64,000 nt of DNA from Ophioderma brevispina (taxonomy: Eukaryota > Echinodermata > Ophiuroidea > Amphilepidida > Ophiodermatidae): positions 32,160-96,159 of the forward strand of contig JAMKCH010072348.1 of the NCBI GenBank assembly GCA_023653785.1, given 5' to 3'. The translations under genes and the position numbers were made by a program. Each line of letters begins with the position of its first letter. Positions within the stretch are counted from its first letter, which is position 1. The notes under the pieces were generated by a model that saw nothing but the letters and a program-made list of their open reading frames with translations, was not told the DNA's origin and did not search any database. Positions 47,206-60,084 of the stretch are shown here, piece after piece.

Positions 47206-49525
47206 AACCACTCTAAAATTAAGTTTACTCTTTAACCACCCTATATGATTAAATATGTATATTTATGTTACAAAAGTATATCAATCTTCTTAAAAGGTAA
47301 CGTGAATCGCGTGTTTGTCACCGGTAGCAGATATTTGACGACTACTATCAAAATCTTTCAAATCTTTAAGCAGTATCAATGTTTCTTCGACCGAATAAGT
47401 GTAAGGCTGATTTTTAATACCAATAGGAGTCGGTTTCCAATAGTCAGCAACTCGAACAGATTAGGGAGATTTTAGGCCCGAAATAATCTTGATGTCATGT
47501 TGAATTGATAATGTTGTAATGGTGATTTTCATCTATGACGCTTTGTTATATTTTGAGCGAGATTTTTAGATCTGAAAGACTATTCTTGCCACCAGAGACC
47601 GTTTCTGAAAGATTTTAGTTCCACGCAATCCATGCCAACTTCTATATTCTTGTTGTTTAGCAATTTGATTTGCTTGAGGGGGAACATAAAGAGCTTCAAA
47701 AATCTTAACCCACGCCTTTTTTTTACAAAACCCTTTACCAATGTGCAGGGGAGGGGTGGTAACCAATATTTTCAATAATTCGTTATTTAACACCCGATGC
47801 TTATGATATTGGAAGAATGGATAGCTATAGTCCTCATCATCTTTCTAAATAACGTCATAAAGTTCGCAAGATACACTGCGGTTTCATGCGGTTTTTGGCT
47901 CTATAATGATGCAAAGGACTAATTGTATATACAAGCTGTCTCAAAAAAGTTGTACAATCAGAAAAAAAAAATTGGTTAAATATGAAATTTCAAAATAAGT
48001 CATTCTTATATGGCATAATATTAAAGATCGAAGACCAAGCTTTCCAATGGTGTTTGTTTCATCTTATTTGCTTTTGTCAATCCAGAGATATAATCGATTT
48101 ACTGTGATACACCAAAATCGATTTTGTGCCATTTTTATGCATGTGAAGAGCTTTTTCGTGCAGTTATGCCATGCTGTCTTGAAGCTCACAAAAGATTGTA
48201 ACTTGATAAAAGATACAAAACACAGATTAAAGTAAACAAAGGAAGTCTAGTTTTATTGACACAAGTTTTAATAGTCAACATAATCAGTTCAATGATAAAT
48301 ATCTTCTTTTCACAAATAATAAACAATACAAATATTTATTGCACGTCAATGAAATGGAGCTTTGCAATTTATTATAAAATTGGTATCTGTTAAATCATGC
48401 CAGAAGGAATGTAATTGCAACCAAAGTAAACACTCCAAATCCAAGAAATGGTTTAAAAATATTGCACTATCTTTGTGCATTTACTAATTTTTGAAGTCAA
48501 TAAAAATTTGAATTTGGAAGCAAAGTATCAAGGTGTTGGTAGGAATTTGCGTTTCATGATACTTCAAGACCATAAAAACTCTCTCCTCCAGGTTGCTGTA
48601 CACTCATGGTTCTCTTCTAACAAACAATAGTATGTCGAATCTTATTCACTTTATCGCAAAGCCAGAACTTCCACCATTACGTAACTGTTTTCGTATCATT
48701 TAGAGTTTCTTTATGAAGTTAATCCCTTTTTAAAGAATTTCATATCTGTTCAAATGTGAATAACTTATGTTTAACTAATTCTTTTGCCGTTTTCACTCAA
48801 CCTGAAAGTGGCACAAACTCTTTAATGTGATGTACAAAAAGACTTACATATGATGAGATATAATATTGAAAAAAAAACGGGTTTTGATTGTACCATATTT
48901 TTTTCGACAGGCTGTATATGTATAGAGAGAGTTTTAGTGCCGTACGAAACAGAAATATTTCAAAACAATACCTTAAAATAATTGGCTGGCAACTATAGCG
49001 TACCCGTTGACTTTGACGGTTATACCTTCATATTTTAAATGACCGGAAAGGATAATTGCTTGGAAGCTTTTGATGATAGCGTTTAGAATGTTCACGCATT
49101 TGAGGAAAGTTCCGCAGGGCTGTGGAAACCACCCCACCCCCTTCGTAAGGCGAACGATAATAGATTTTTTTTGAGATACTAGCATATTTTTATATTGGTT
49201 CCAAATTACCTTAGTAAAAAAGCTTATTTTTACATTTCGTGATTAAATCCCATTTGCCTATCTTCCATTTATGTTCTATTCTTCTCCAAATTTTAATTGA
49301 AAAAAACCGCACAGGGTCAAATATCGCGCAATGAAATGTTTACAGAGTTAAACAATAAAATATTGACATTATAAATCTTAAGCAAAGAAAATAACCATAT
49401 ACTAATTTCGTTGTGAGGTCATATAAACATGTCGAAGATTAATGCGAAATTGTTGAAACACTCTGTGTGATCAGAAAATTAAACTCAAGATGTTTCCTCA
49501 ACAGTGTGATGCATCTACATACTAG
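47206..49525. repeat. tandem duplication, unit B (about 2.3 kb)
   Basis: Second copy of the unit beginning at 44,965, directly adjacent. Contains its own 983-bp insertion at 47,932-48,914 and the same old MITE relic (about 47,704-49,152), whose left end still reads TTAACCCACGCC. Divergence between units is visible in every line, so the duplication is not very recent. Confidence 0.92.
47930..48916. mobile_element. mariner-type non-autonomous element in unit B
   Basis: Ends CAAGCTGTCTCAAAAAAGTT and the complement of CAGCCTGTCGAAAAAAATAT, both continuing to GTACAATCA, are flanked by TA on each side. About 983 bp, AT-rich, with only a 62-residue frame and no transposase motif. Unit A continues uninterrupted across the equivalent position (about 45,780), which confirms the insertion limits. 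Confidence 0.88.
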
Positions 49526-49687
49526 TTGGAACTGATAGGAAAATGTAATTTACCAACGCGTTGCCCATTCATCTGAATCTCAAAGAGGTTAAATTCGTGA
49601 GTAGTGATTAGAGCGCGGCTACTGAAATGACCAGTTCGTTTACCGAGTATAATTTATATTACTAGGGGTGCCCAATATATTGTGTTA
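49526..49687. other. spacer between the two duplicated regions
   Basis: 'AGTAGTGATTAGAGCGCGGC' near 49,599 looks like a tRNA/SINE A-box region, but no B box follows in good form. Confidence 0.3.
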
Positions 49688-52600
49688 TAGAATTGTTCAA
49701 TGACGACACTCCTAGATTTTAAGTTGAAACATGTTGTTTTATTGTCAAGGGGGAACCATAAAAATCCTTGATAATGAAGAATGTTGTTCCCTGCTTCTTT
49801 GGTGAACCATAAAGGAGTATGTCCGATATAAACAAATTTGTCCGGCCAAGTGGTTGTCACAATTTACCCACCATTACTGGGGCTTCCATCCCCAACCCTT
49901 CCTAATCCTTCTGTACGTCAGTGCCACGTTTGAGTACGTACAATTCAAACCCAACGCTTACTCTTAAAGGTTATAATGCGGGAATGCATTACCCCTAAAT
50001 GAATATTTTCACATTTTCAACAATAACATGCTAAATTCTTTGAGATATATTTTAAGGAACCAACAAAATCAGGAAACAAAAATGGAATGCATTATTTTTG
50101 GCATGGAATTGATTTTATTGGCCATGTTACGCCTGTCTATAACAAAATGATGTGTTTAATTGATTTTTTATTTTTTTTTACCAAAAACCTAAAAAATAAG
50201 TTAATGAGGACAATGCTACAACCCAATAGGTTGACTATCACTTCATAAATAAACCATTGAAATAATACCAGACTTCGTTTGGTCCCATTTATAAAGAATT
50301 TGCCCTGGCCCGGATTGTTAACCAAAGAAATTCTTCTGGTTTTGTATTAAGTCGCTTAATAATTCCCACATAATTCCAAAGTGTTATATTATATATTAAT
50401 TGTGAAAGTCAATAGTCATCAACAGCATTTATACGAATTCGACATTTTGAATGCAATATACAGAGTTCGGTGACAGTTGGACAAATGTAACGAAGGAGCC
50501 CACGCCTAATAGAATGAATCCTAGCACTTCACATTAACTAAGTTATTGTGCCAATCCCTTCCGGACATATCTCCACAGAGCAAAGAGTATTACCATCAAG
50601 ATCCATCTGGGCCACACAGCCAAAAGCTGATTTGGAAAGGTTTCAGTAAAATTGAAATTATTGGATTTTTGGGTATCGAAATAAGAAGATTATTTGCGTA
50701 AGGTATCAACTTTCTACTTTCAAAGGTGAAAGACATTTCTTATAGTCAGAAGGTTTGAATTTAATATGACCCAAGTTAATCACTGATAGTGGTACGTTAA
50801 ATCTTTAGACAAAATTAATCACTTTAAGTAAAATAGCATTTTGGAAAGTTCTTTTTAGTATTTGCAACGCTTGACTTCCCCTTTTCAAATGATCACAGCT
50901 CCAAAATGACCGATTTTCTTCAATTCAAACTTGCATCTTACATTTTATAACAGTTTTGTAGAACAATTAAACCACCACATACTGTCATTTTGTCGTAGCG
51001 ATTGTCCCCGGTGTACCCTAATTGTGTGTATTATTATTGCCCAAAGTCTGCCATATGAATATTTACCAAACACCTTATAAACAAAACATATATCAATACC
51101 GTATCTGAGGAGGTGCTTTTTTGGTCGAAAAAAAAATTTTTTTAAAAAAAATTGACCAAATCTGTCCTAGCTACAAATACCATGGGTACGTTTCTGTATC
51201 ATCATATAAAGATTTTTATCAATAATCTCGTTTTCGATGGGTGAGTCTAGGGATGGGGCTAGAGATCTGACAGTAGAAATTTAAAGGTCAACTTTCAGGT
51301 TCATTTTCCCCAGAAACGAGTATACAATCACATTAAATAGTTAGTATAGGAACCATGAAACGAGACTGAAGATATTGCGATGTGCCTTTGCACTTCATAC
51401 CTTTCAATTCAAAACCCGTACCTATGGGGTGAAGATTTTGATTTTTTTTCATTCATCACAGACGAGGTGCGTCCTTGGTATGTGTTAACCCATTCCCGAA
51501 TTTAGGTGTTCTGTTTTGGAAAGAAAAAAATGGAAGGAATAAAAAAATTGACAAAATAGCGATAGGTTTCAAAATTGTAAAGAAAATCATCAAACCTATG
51601 CGGTATAATGTTCGGTATCACTCGTGTCTTTGTAAGTTTAAGACAAAAAATTGTAATTTGCTGATGTTTTAATCATCCTAAGACAAATTCCCAAGGGATG
51701 ATTTTCGTATCTTTTAAATGTATGTCTAACAAAAAACAATCCATTCCATTATTATATAACTTACCATGATATATAATATCTCTTCTGTGGGTTAAAACAT
51801 TTCGAAAAAACCTATTTTCTTTGGTTAGAATAGGAGCTAACATCAGTCTCTGTAAAAAACCCTGGGGGCTAAAACAGAGTAGTTGAGACTAAAGGACTCT
51901 TGAGTTTGGTATTTAAAAGAATAAAACGGAAAGGAATTGAAATGGAAAAAGATCCCCCCGCAAACCCACCATTTTCAAAATGTATAAAATAGCATTCGAA
52001 AGGAAAAAAAGGGACAAATATTACACCATTGTTCAGGTTTCAAAAATCCTCAAGCTCGAAATCTCTTTTTTTCAAAATACTTTTCTAGTCTGGATCGCAT
52101 TATTGAAAGTGGTATATTGTCTAAAGCCGGTTTCAATTGAAATATTGAATGATTTATGAGACAGTACATTTCGACTTCAACATCAGATCACATGAAATTA
52201 TAGATCCTCCTATGGTTCTTCCGTCTCTCAGATCGAAACTATCTTTCGTATCATTTCAGGACCTGAGGCATATATTGTGTGTTTCGTATACTGCCTGGGC
52301 CTCAACATTTAAAAAATAAAATCAGGAGATAGCGTCCTAGAAGAAACTCGAATAAGGAGGCTCTGTTGAGCAAATAATAGCCTAACCTTTTTAATCGACC
52401 TTACGGACTTAAATTAAGCAGGAAGAATAACTAAATAAAATTTTACGCCGAGATTTCAGCGAATTCCCATTCAAATCCCACAATTGTTCAAATTTGCACA
52501 CCCGATAAAATGGAAGACCTGTCTGAAATAGGTCATGTTTGAACATCTCACTTAAGTTCATAATTGCTCCAAAGTGTTATTATAGTAATTAACGCGTTTA

Positions 52601-53028
52601 TTATTACAAGATAAAATGACTCTCTGGAGTTCATATTAATGCGTTTTGAATGCTATAATAGCACTAGTATTCTATAAAGTGTTCTAGTTCTGTCTATGCT
52701 TTCGCTATCGATGAAATGTCCATTGCGATTATTGTTTATTTTGATATCTGTATTGCTTTTGATGTTAACATTTTATGAAGGGTCCATTAAATCAATTCAA
52801 ACAAATTCAAAGGGACGAGGGAAAATAGCATATTTAAGTGCCTACTCTCTGAAAAATATAAAGTAAATAAGAAGATTACTTCCATATGAAAATCTTAGTT
52901 TGAGTGGAGTAAACCTTACGCATTGTAAGGTTAGGTTTACACTCAAATTGGACCGAGATTTCATTCCAGCAAAAAAATTAAATAAAGGCCATTACCATCA
53001 TTTAATTGTTTTCTTGGACTTATATATA
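49688..53028. repeat. segmental duplication, copy 1 (about 3.3 kb)
   Basis: Direct copy of 60,085-63,224. Shared blocks: 'AATTGTTCAATGACGACACT' at the start, 'CCTAATAGAATGAATCCTAG', 'GGGGGCTAAAACAG', and 'GATCCCCCCGCAAACCCACC', with long stretches at 51,950-52,300 almost identical. Copy 1 has about 489 bp (51,030-51,518) absent from copy 2. A hairpin (arms GTAAACCTTAC and complement, 52,889-52,964) lies near the right end. No gene recognised. Confidence 0.92.
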
Positions 53029-53843
53029 TTTATGTATTCCTTTGTGAAGTACTACTCTTGTTAAGCTTAGTAGGTGTTTCTTTTGCTCAAGAAAGACTTC
53101 TACATCATATGTCTGGGACATCTAACCGTGTCAGAAATATACAGAAGAACTTCTGTTGACCAAATTACTACTAATATTTAGCCGTAGGGAAATCTGCAAA
53201 GCTTCTACGCTGTTGAGCTGTTTTCATTGGCCGGATATGGACGATAAAAGTAACACAGATAAGCGATTCTGGGAGGACACATTCTAAGCTGAATAAATGT
53301 TTGAAAAACAACAATCATATTGTTTTTCTTTTCCATGATTTGATAATAAAACTAAATACAATCACCCCCATTCAGAATTCTATTAGAAAATATGAACTAA
53401 ATCAAAACAGTAATAAGAATAATATTCCGTGTTAAAAATCTATTATTTTCGGTTGATTGATTGGAAAATAAGCAGGACAGAATCTAATAATAGAGTTCTA
53501 TATCCTTAGCAATTTCAAGGTCACTATGACTCAGCGTACCTGTAGTCAGAAATATGTGGTCATTAAAAACTGACGGCCTAGGGCCGAGATAGAGAGAAAC
53601 GCCCGTAACCATGTTATTATGCCAGGACACTGGAAATCATTTGACCATATCACCAATGTATGGATGTCAACTGCCCGCTAGGCACAGCCGTTACGAATAT
53701 TGGTAAGAGTGATAGCAAAAGGAAGTTAAAGGTCACGGAGAAATCTGATAGCCGTTCCGAGTCCCGACAGTCCTTGTTTAAACGTGCGTTTTAGTGAACA
53801 CTTAATGGATTTTTGCACACAACACAACAACCACACCCACACA
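53029..53843. other. intergenic, nothing recognised
   Basis: No supported feature. Confidence 0.4.
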
Positions 53844-53845
53844 TA

Positions 53846-53883
<38 letters not shown>

Positions 53884-53909
53884 AGATAATATATATATAT
53901 CTTAGTAAG

Positions 53910-53945
<36 letters not shown>

Positions 53946-53987
53946 TCTCTCTCCTCTCTCCTCTCTCTCTCTACCTATGCATGTTCC
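53844..53987. repeat. (TA)n then (CT)n microsatellites
   Basis: Alternating TA from about 53,844 to 53,902, then CT from about 53,911 to 53,972 with TCTCC variants after it. The 115-119 residue frames on both strands derive from these. Confidence 0.95.
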
Positions 53988-55129
53988 GGCTGCTGCCCTT
54001 TTTTCTCCTGCCCCTCCTTCGTGGCCTTCCCTCCTCTTCGCTTCGCCCTTTTGTCCTTTTGCCTCGTTTCCCATCCCCCCGGCTTGCTGTCTTCCCCTCG
54101 TGCCGGCATGTTTGCGACCCTCTGTCATAGCATGTATACGTGATTTCACAACCGGGCTTTAAATCTTAAATATTTAAAATCGAACGGTGCTAGAACTTTC
54201 ATTCCATTTCCAGTTCACTAGCGGGGACTCCGACAAGCCACTCAAACATCCGTCATGTAATAACGAAATTGAGCAGATTCGCGAGACGCACGTTGGTTTG
54301 ACGGATGTTTCGGACCCTCTATAGTTCGCGATTTTTCAAATGCGATTTCTCAGCCACAAAAAGTCCGTATTTTGTTGAACATCCGTCACTATGTAATACA
54401 ACCCGACGATTATAATTAACGTCAAATTCCAATCTGAAGGCCGTATTGCTAAACAGTTGGTAACGAGGACCTGGCACATTTCAAATAGGGCACCCCCTCA
54501 AGATTTTTCAACTCGAGGTTTTTGCATGGTTGTAAGCTTTTAATACAAAAGCCCCCCCGACTGTATTTAAGACCCAATCAGCTTCCTTATGGGTACAACA
54601 GAACGATTTTATAATTTATCGTCGGGCCCGGGCGACGTTACTTAAGCAGACGAAAGACGAAATGGCTTTTAACACAAGAACACCCGTCCTCTGCAGGTTT
54701 TTCTCACTCGATCTACTGTTTGACCGGGTCGCAAATTTGCTTGCCACATTATGCTGATTGATGTGCAGCTCTTTTGACATTTGATCCTAAGATTGATGTG
54801 ATGCCAAACCATGTTTGTCAAAAGACCTCTCTCTTTATATTGATGAATCAGTGAGTGGATGCGCTGTAACAACTCAAATTGCATGTGAAAAGACCAGATT
54901 TTTTTCATCGCATGTTCATCCTATTACACAAGTCGCCTCAAAGATATGACCATCAGGGTCGGGACCGTGATGTTTCCCCAGTCCTCGCTATTAGAAACAT
55001 TGGTGTCGTTTTTATCAGACATGTCTATGCGGACATGTAAGGTCATAATTAAGTCTTGTTAACCTTCAAAACTTCCACCTTCGCATATTTACCGGATCCG
55101 CCGCTTAATCACATTTGAGAGTTGTCATC
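53988..55129. other. intergenic with a short scattered motif
   Basis: ACATCCGTCA/TGACGGATGT occurs near 54,247, 54,299 (inverted) and 54,380, twice followed by TGTAATA. No element limits are visible. Confidence 0.4.
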
Positions 55130-55179
55130 ATCTCGTCCGTTCGCTGATTTTATCTCGCATTGACAAAGCCAATTCACTT

Positions 55180-55590
55180 TGTATGGAAGTTTCGGCCAGA
55201 GATCGGAGTAAACTCCAGATATTCTTCAGAATAAGAGCAGCCAAGCTGGTGTTTAGAGCTGATAGAAGGACACAGCAACACCACTCCCTTACAGAGCTCC
55301 ATTGGCTCCCAATTAGTGAGCGCGTGTCTTTAAGCTTATGCTCTTACTTACAGGGCATTTCAGGCAAGCCATCTTACGTGTCCGAATACCCTCTCTTTGT
55401 ATAGTCCTGGCGCCAGGATTGCGATCTGCGGATGACAAGACGCCCGCACTGTTTTCCCGCACAAAAAGTCAGTGGGTGACAGGGCTTTTAGCAATGCCGG
55501 CCCTATCCTATGAACTCTTTGCCTTCTCTGTTTCTCCCTCCAAGTCCATTGTACTTTTAAGACAGCTCTAAAATTTCATCATTTCCTAAG
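55180..55590 (+). pseudogene. LINE ORF2 3'-end remnant
   Basis: The plus-strand frame reads 'FRIRAAKLVFRADRRTQQHH' followed by 'LTELHWLPISERVSL' (about 55,229-55,330), the block after the RT core in many non-LTR retrotransposons ('AARLV...H....L..LHWLPI..RI'). In a second frame come 'LAPGLRSADDKTPALFSRTK' (about 55,405-55,470) and a tail with 'ALSYELFAFSVSPSKSIVLL' (about 55,502-55,560), corresponding to the closing 'LWN.LP...R...S...FK..LK' region. At least one frameshift separates the parts. Truncated at its 5' side, as LINE insertions often are; no RT active site remains. Different from the remnant at 40 kb. Confidence 0.82.
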
Positions 55591-57426
55591 AGTTTTGATC
55601 GTGTGTTTAAATGTTTTTTTTGTTATTGCATCTTTTTTACACTCCTGTTGTATTACATGTTTTAGGCTAAATAATAGTAATTACGCTCTATTTTGTCAGC
55701 TCTTTGACCTTGTTTTGAGAAGGCGCTCTCAAATGACTTTTGTAGTGTATTGTATGTCTATAACCTTTGTGGTTTTAATATCGTGCGTACTAGTCAAAAA
55801 TTTCTGTAATATACACTTTGTTGATTAAATTATGGAAAACCTTAAAGTTTGGCCTACAAATTACCTGGAGTGTCTTTATCCTCATATCATCATGTCCGTA
55901 TCTTTTTGGGGTATGTTATTTTTTATGGTGTAAAGTATACCTCTGTTCTTTCCATGGCCTAGACTATCATTTGGAGAGCAAATTGAAGAAATTTCAATAT
56001 TTTTGTGAAATGGCCGTGACCCTTTAAATTTAGTAAACGCAAATACATCCCGGTCAATTTGGCTAAAAACCATGTAAGATCATATTTTACTCGGTACTAG
56101 TCAAAAGTGACAGTTAAGAGTGGTTGGTGGTTTGATGTCATATTGACATGATTTAGATGCATTTCCTATCACGTGAATAATTTAAAGACATGAATAACTT
56201 TTTTCGCGCCCTAGGTTCGCTCGCAGCTGACATTTATCAACGCATAAATATAGGAAATGTGGTAATAGACGTCGGCTGTGTAATTGCTCAATCTGGTTTA
56301 GACTGCTTCCAAACTGTTCAAAAGGTCCATATATCTTGGGCACTCTCTATAGGTGTCCATCAAAACAGTGGGTTTGATGATAAACTGCGAACGAATAGTC
56401 ATTAGTTCAGAAAGGAATACGCTAATCGTGTTGCCCTCCCCTAAGAATAAAGCTTGTTCATCTCAACTTTACTTTGAATGAATAGTAAAATATTAATTTT
56501 TTGAGGTATCATAATCATCTTTTGTCACAGTTCGGTCTTATATAGTTTTTGTAATGTTACAAGAGATTTCTTGAATATTTTTATGCCTGTATACAGAAGT
56601 TTTGCTTGTCTTGGAAGAAAGACAAAGAAGGAGGAGAGTAGCGGAGACAGATGCTTATTCAATTAATAATCAATTCGTTACTAACACCTTTTAGCCGACC
56701 CTAAGATTATGCCTTTTTAAATTTGTTATCACCACCTCCTATGAGTTGTTAAGAGAATATCACTTACCTCCTCGATACGACGCCATATTTGCACTGTGGC
56801 TGTCTATCTGTACATAAATAATAGGCCAATTTTGAGCTCCTCCTGTATCTGTTTACTCAATCAAACAATAGTAAGAATCGAAATGCTAATCTGAGAAATT
56901 TGTTTTTGATGTCCAAATATGCCATACTTCCCGATGAGAAGCAATATGGCTTTTTGGGTAATCAGCAATTTTTAAACCACGCTATAATGTTCGTAGCCAC
57001 ATTGTGAACGTTCATTACACAAGTTGTTTAAGCTATAATTTAAAAACTTATATGGACAGATTTGCTTTACTAACTTGGGAAGTAAACATTTGTATCGCAG
57101 AAAGCAGGGAAAGGTTCCGTGGCGATGAAACGTAAGGATTATAACTTTATCCGTGAGTTGTCGACGCTTTACGATTACCAACTAACCGAAAGAAGTACCA
57201 GCTTTATCGATTCACATTGACATATCCTTGAATATTTAAAGGATGGATATTCACAAATACCATGAGTTTTGCAACATTGCCATGTGCATTGTAATGCCCA
57301 TGTTAAGTTACGTTCGATCCGGTTTATCTACTGTACGATTCGTATCACTACGACCGTTTCATCATTTACTTATATTTGTCGTAAATACTACATTGAGAAG
57401 CATCCCATTGTCGTAAGAGAAATCTG
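55591..57426. other. intergenic, nothing recognised
   Basis: Frames at 55,595-56,027 are hydrophobic and Phe/Cys-rich but without motif, and lie in AT-rich DNA just after the LINE end. They are not supported as genes. Confidence 0.4.
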
Positions 57427-57570
57427 GGAGTTTCTGTAACCTGACCCTCTGACACAGTTTTTTTTCTGACACACGTATAAATTCGGACACCTAACGGAAT
57501 AAATAATGTGTCCGAATTCATAAATGTGTCAGAAAAAGCGTGTCAGATGGGTCATGTTACGGAAACTCCT
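57427..57570. repeat. 144-bp foldback MITE (family 1)
   Basis: Left arm GGGAGTTTCTGTAACCTGAC, then CTGACACA, TTTCTGACACACGTATAAAT and TCGGACAC. The right arm is the complement: GTGTCCGAATTCATAAATGT, CAGAAAAAGCGTGTCAGATG, GTTACGGAAACTCC. The centre is about 57,491-57,508. Same sequence family as 8,003-8,110. Confidence 0.92.
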
Positions 57571-60084
57571 GAGAGATCCATATTTTTAAGAAGCCATCTC
57601 TATTACACCAAAGCACGTCATATTTGATTGCTGTGGGAAAACAGTAGAAAAACATACATATTACTCCATAACACTCATTTGCGATTCGATTTCACTGATT
57701 TTAAATGCATATGTTTCTTGTTGCTTAGAGATCCACATGTTTCCAAGTAACGTATTCACAACACAATTGTGATGCCTTCTAGGAGAAATCAAAATATTCT
57801 ATAAACATTTTAAAAATATAAATAGTTAGAAAATGAGGTTAATTATATATAGAAAGAATGTTTATTGTACTTAAAAAGTGTTGTAAACTGGTCTGCATTT
57901 TCTTTCACTATAACATATAAGGCGTAGTAGGGGATACCCCATGTATTTTCACTGTTTTTTTTTTTTTTTTTTTAAGGTTTTTATTTGTTTGTTGCTTTTT
58001 TTCTTCTTTGTTTTTACATGAATTTTCGTATGAGACATCAGAATGTTATGACGGTAAACTTGCGTTGGTCTTAAAAATGTGTTTTCTTCTATTATCTAAT
58101 ACATTGGGGAATGTTTTTTTCATTATTATATTGCAAAAGCTTGAGATCAATTCAGCACTTCTAATATGGTTACCTTCCACGGGGAAACTCGAAGATAAAC
58201 TCTCAATATTTAAAAAACATGTTTGCCCCGAGGCATTTTAATACTACCGTTTGTAGATTGAAACGGGATATGTCCTTTTAAACAGTCCTTAATGATTTAA
58301 TTTCAGAAATTTCGTTTAGTAAAATGCGACATTTACAGACGCAGGCCGATTTCAGCCACTGATAAAGCATGCTGTGTCTTAGGACCATATGGACAGATTC
58401 TATTCTTTCAACTAATCACATTTATTAATACACTTCACTGAATAAGTTATTTTTACAAACTCAGACTTAAATTATTAATGGTACTAAGAATTGGGAATTG
58501 TTCCCATTCGTGGTCAATTGCTTTTGCTTCAAAATTTTTAAACATCACTCACTTAAAACGTATCAAATTCGATCTGAAAATGAAAAGGATTTGAACAATA
58601 ATCGTCTTCGCATTGCATTTATTTCGTTGTTTGGAATCTTTTCACTCTGGTGTTCATTTTTGCATCCAGACATATTAAGGGTCAAAGCAGTAAAAACCAG
58701 ACATAATTAAAGGAAATTGTCATGATTCTGATATTTGGAAAATTTGGTATGGCTTAAGTAACGTAGATTTCTCTATTAAGCAAATAAGTTGAAAAAATTG
58801 GTCCCACATTTGTTTGAGTATTTTGCCCTTTTAGTTTTCCGCCCAATAGCTTACTCGCAAAACGATTTCCGACGATCCACAACGCTGGCAAATGGTGACG
58901 TCAAGTGATGACCATCATATCGCAGTTTTGCCCTCTCCTATTCAAGTGAACTGCCTGGGGGGGGGGTTAGGACATGCCATCCTCACAGCAACGCCTGAAT
59001 CAAATCGCATCAACATCCGGCCGCGACTTCGAGTGCTAGTCCTTTTAAAGACTTAACGTTAGGAGGGCGCTATTACGCGGATCGGACGGTTACAACCTCA
59101 CCTTGCCTAAGAGTCTAGGCCTGGTCATACAGACTATTAAACCTTAATGTCCGTTATTGGAAACTTACAACACTATTTTGCAGCGGGGTTAATCCCCAAC
59201 CCCGACGAATTTTTGAAGTCATAATGTATTATATCCTTTTTTTAATCATGAATTACAAGATGTATTGACTAGGGTTTAGAGAGGAGATTTTTGTAATTAA
59301 CGAGACACAGGCTACCATAGTCAATGCACGTAGCATTTCCACAAATTACCGTTTGAAATCCCCAAAGCCCAATCGAAGGCATTTCGTGTTCGCCTACCCC
59401 CCCCTCCCCTGTGAACTGCGATCGATTTTGTTTTTATATCATATAATTAAAACACAACGACATGAAACAAAATATGTCATCTGTAACTTATTTTCAACGT
59501 TTATTTACTTTCATTATCCATCATTTACAGTGTCAGCAATGACAAAAAATACAATTCGAGTCAACACTATGTTTTCTTTCCTGTAATTGAGAACTTGGTG
59601 AAATAAACAAATTTGCATCCCTTCTCCAGCTGTCGCAAAATCCTAAAATATTTCGTCAACACCACTAGCTCATGCTTATAACCCATTCGGTAGATTCATA
59701 ACTCCCAAAATTAGTGTTGGCATAGTGTAACTTTTCATTGCATACACAAAAAGTGAGCATTGGTCATCACTTTGACGTCACGAGAGAGCAAAATTGGGCG
59801 CTTTTGATCGATGAAACATAGCGAAAAAATTCCGCCCGTTTTCGTTCGTATTCAAAAAGCAAAATTAAAATGCCTCTATTTTGTAATTTTTAAGCAAATC
59901 AATTGTATTATTGGTTCGGGAATTCGTGATGTATTAGCAGATATTTTATGGACTTTAAGTCAATCTGAGCTTGACAAAATCTTGACATATTCTTTAAAGG
60001 GTCAAAGCAATAAAGAACCGCAGTACCTCAATAATATCCAAAACCATGATTTCCAACACCTTTGTGGTTTACAATGGAAGATCT
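57571..60084. other. intergenic, nothing recognised
   Basis: Poly-T run near 57,953-57,974 and a GC-rich spot near 58,960. 'GACGTCAAGTGATGACCA' near 58,900 has an inverted near-copy near 59,764, possibly the ends of an old element of about 900 bp. The 121-residue frame starting at 59,811 runs into the duplicated block at 60,085. Confidence 0.4.

Noticed and set aside
49595..49645. tRNA or SINE head
   Set aside because: Only an A-box-like string; the following GTTCG lacks a proper B box and T arm.
53784..54162. 115-119 residue frames with Tyr/Ile and Ser/Leu runs
   Set aside because: Produced by TA and CT microsatellites.
55595..56027. Hydrophobic frames as membrane protein genes
   Set aside because: Short, AT-composition driven, immediately after a LINE 3' remnant, with no conserved motif.
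58850..59830. DNA element bounded by 'GACGTCA..GTGATGACCA' inverted copies
   Set aside because: Similarity is limited to about 20 bases, with no matching outer ends or target duplication.
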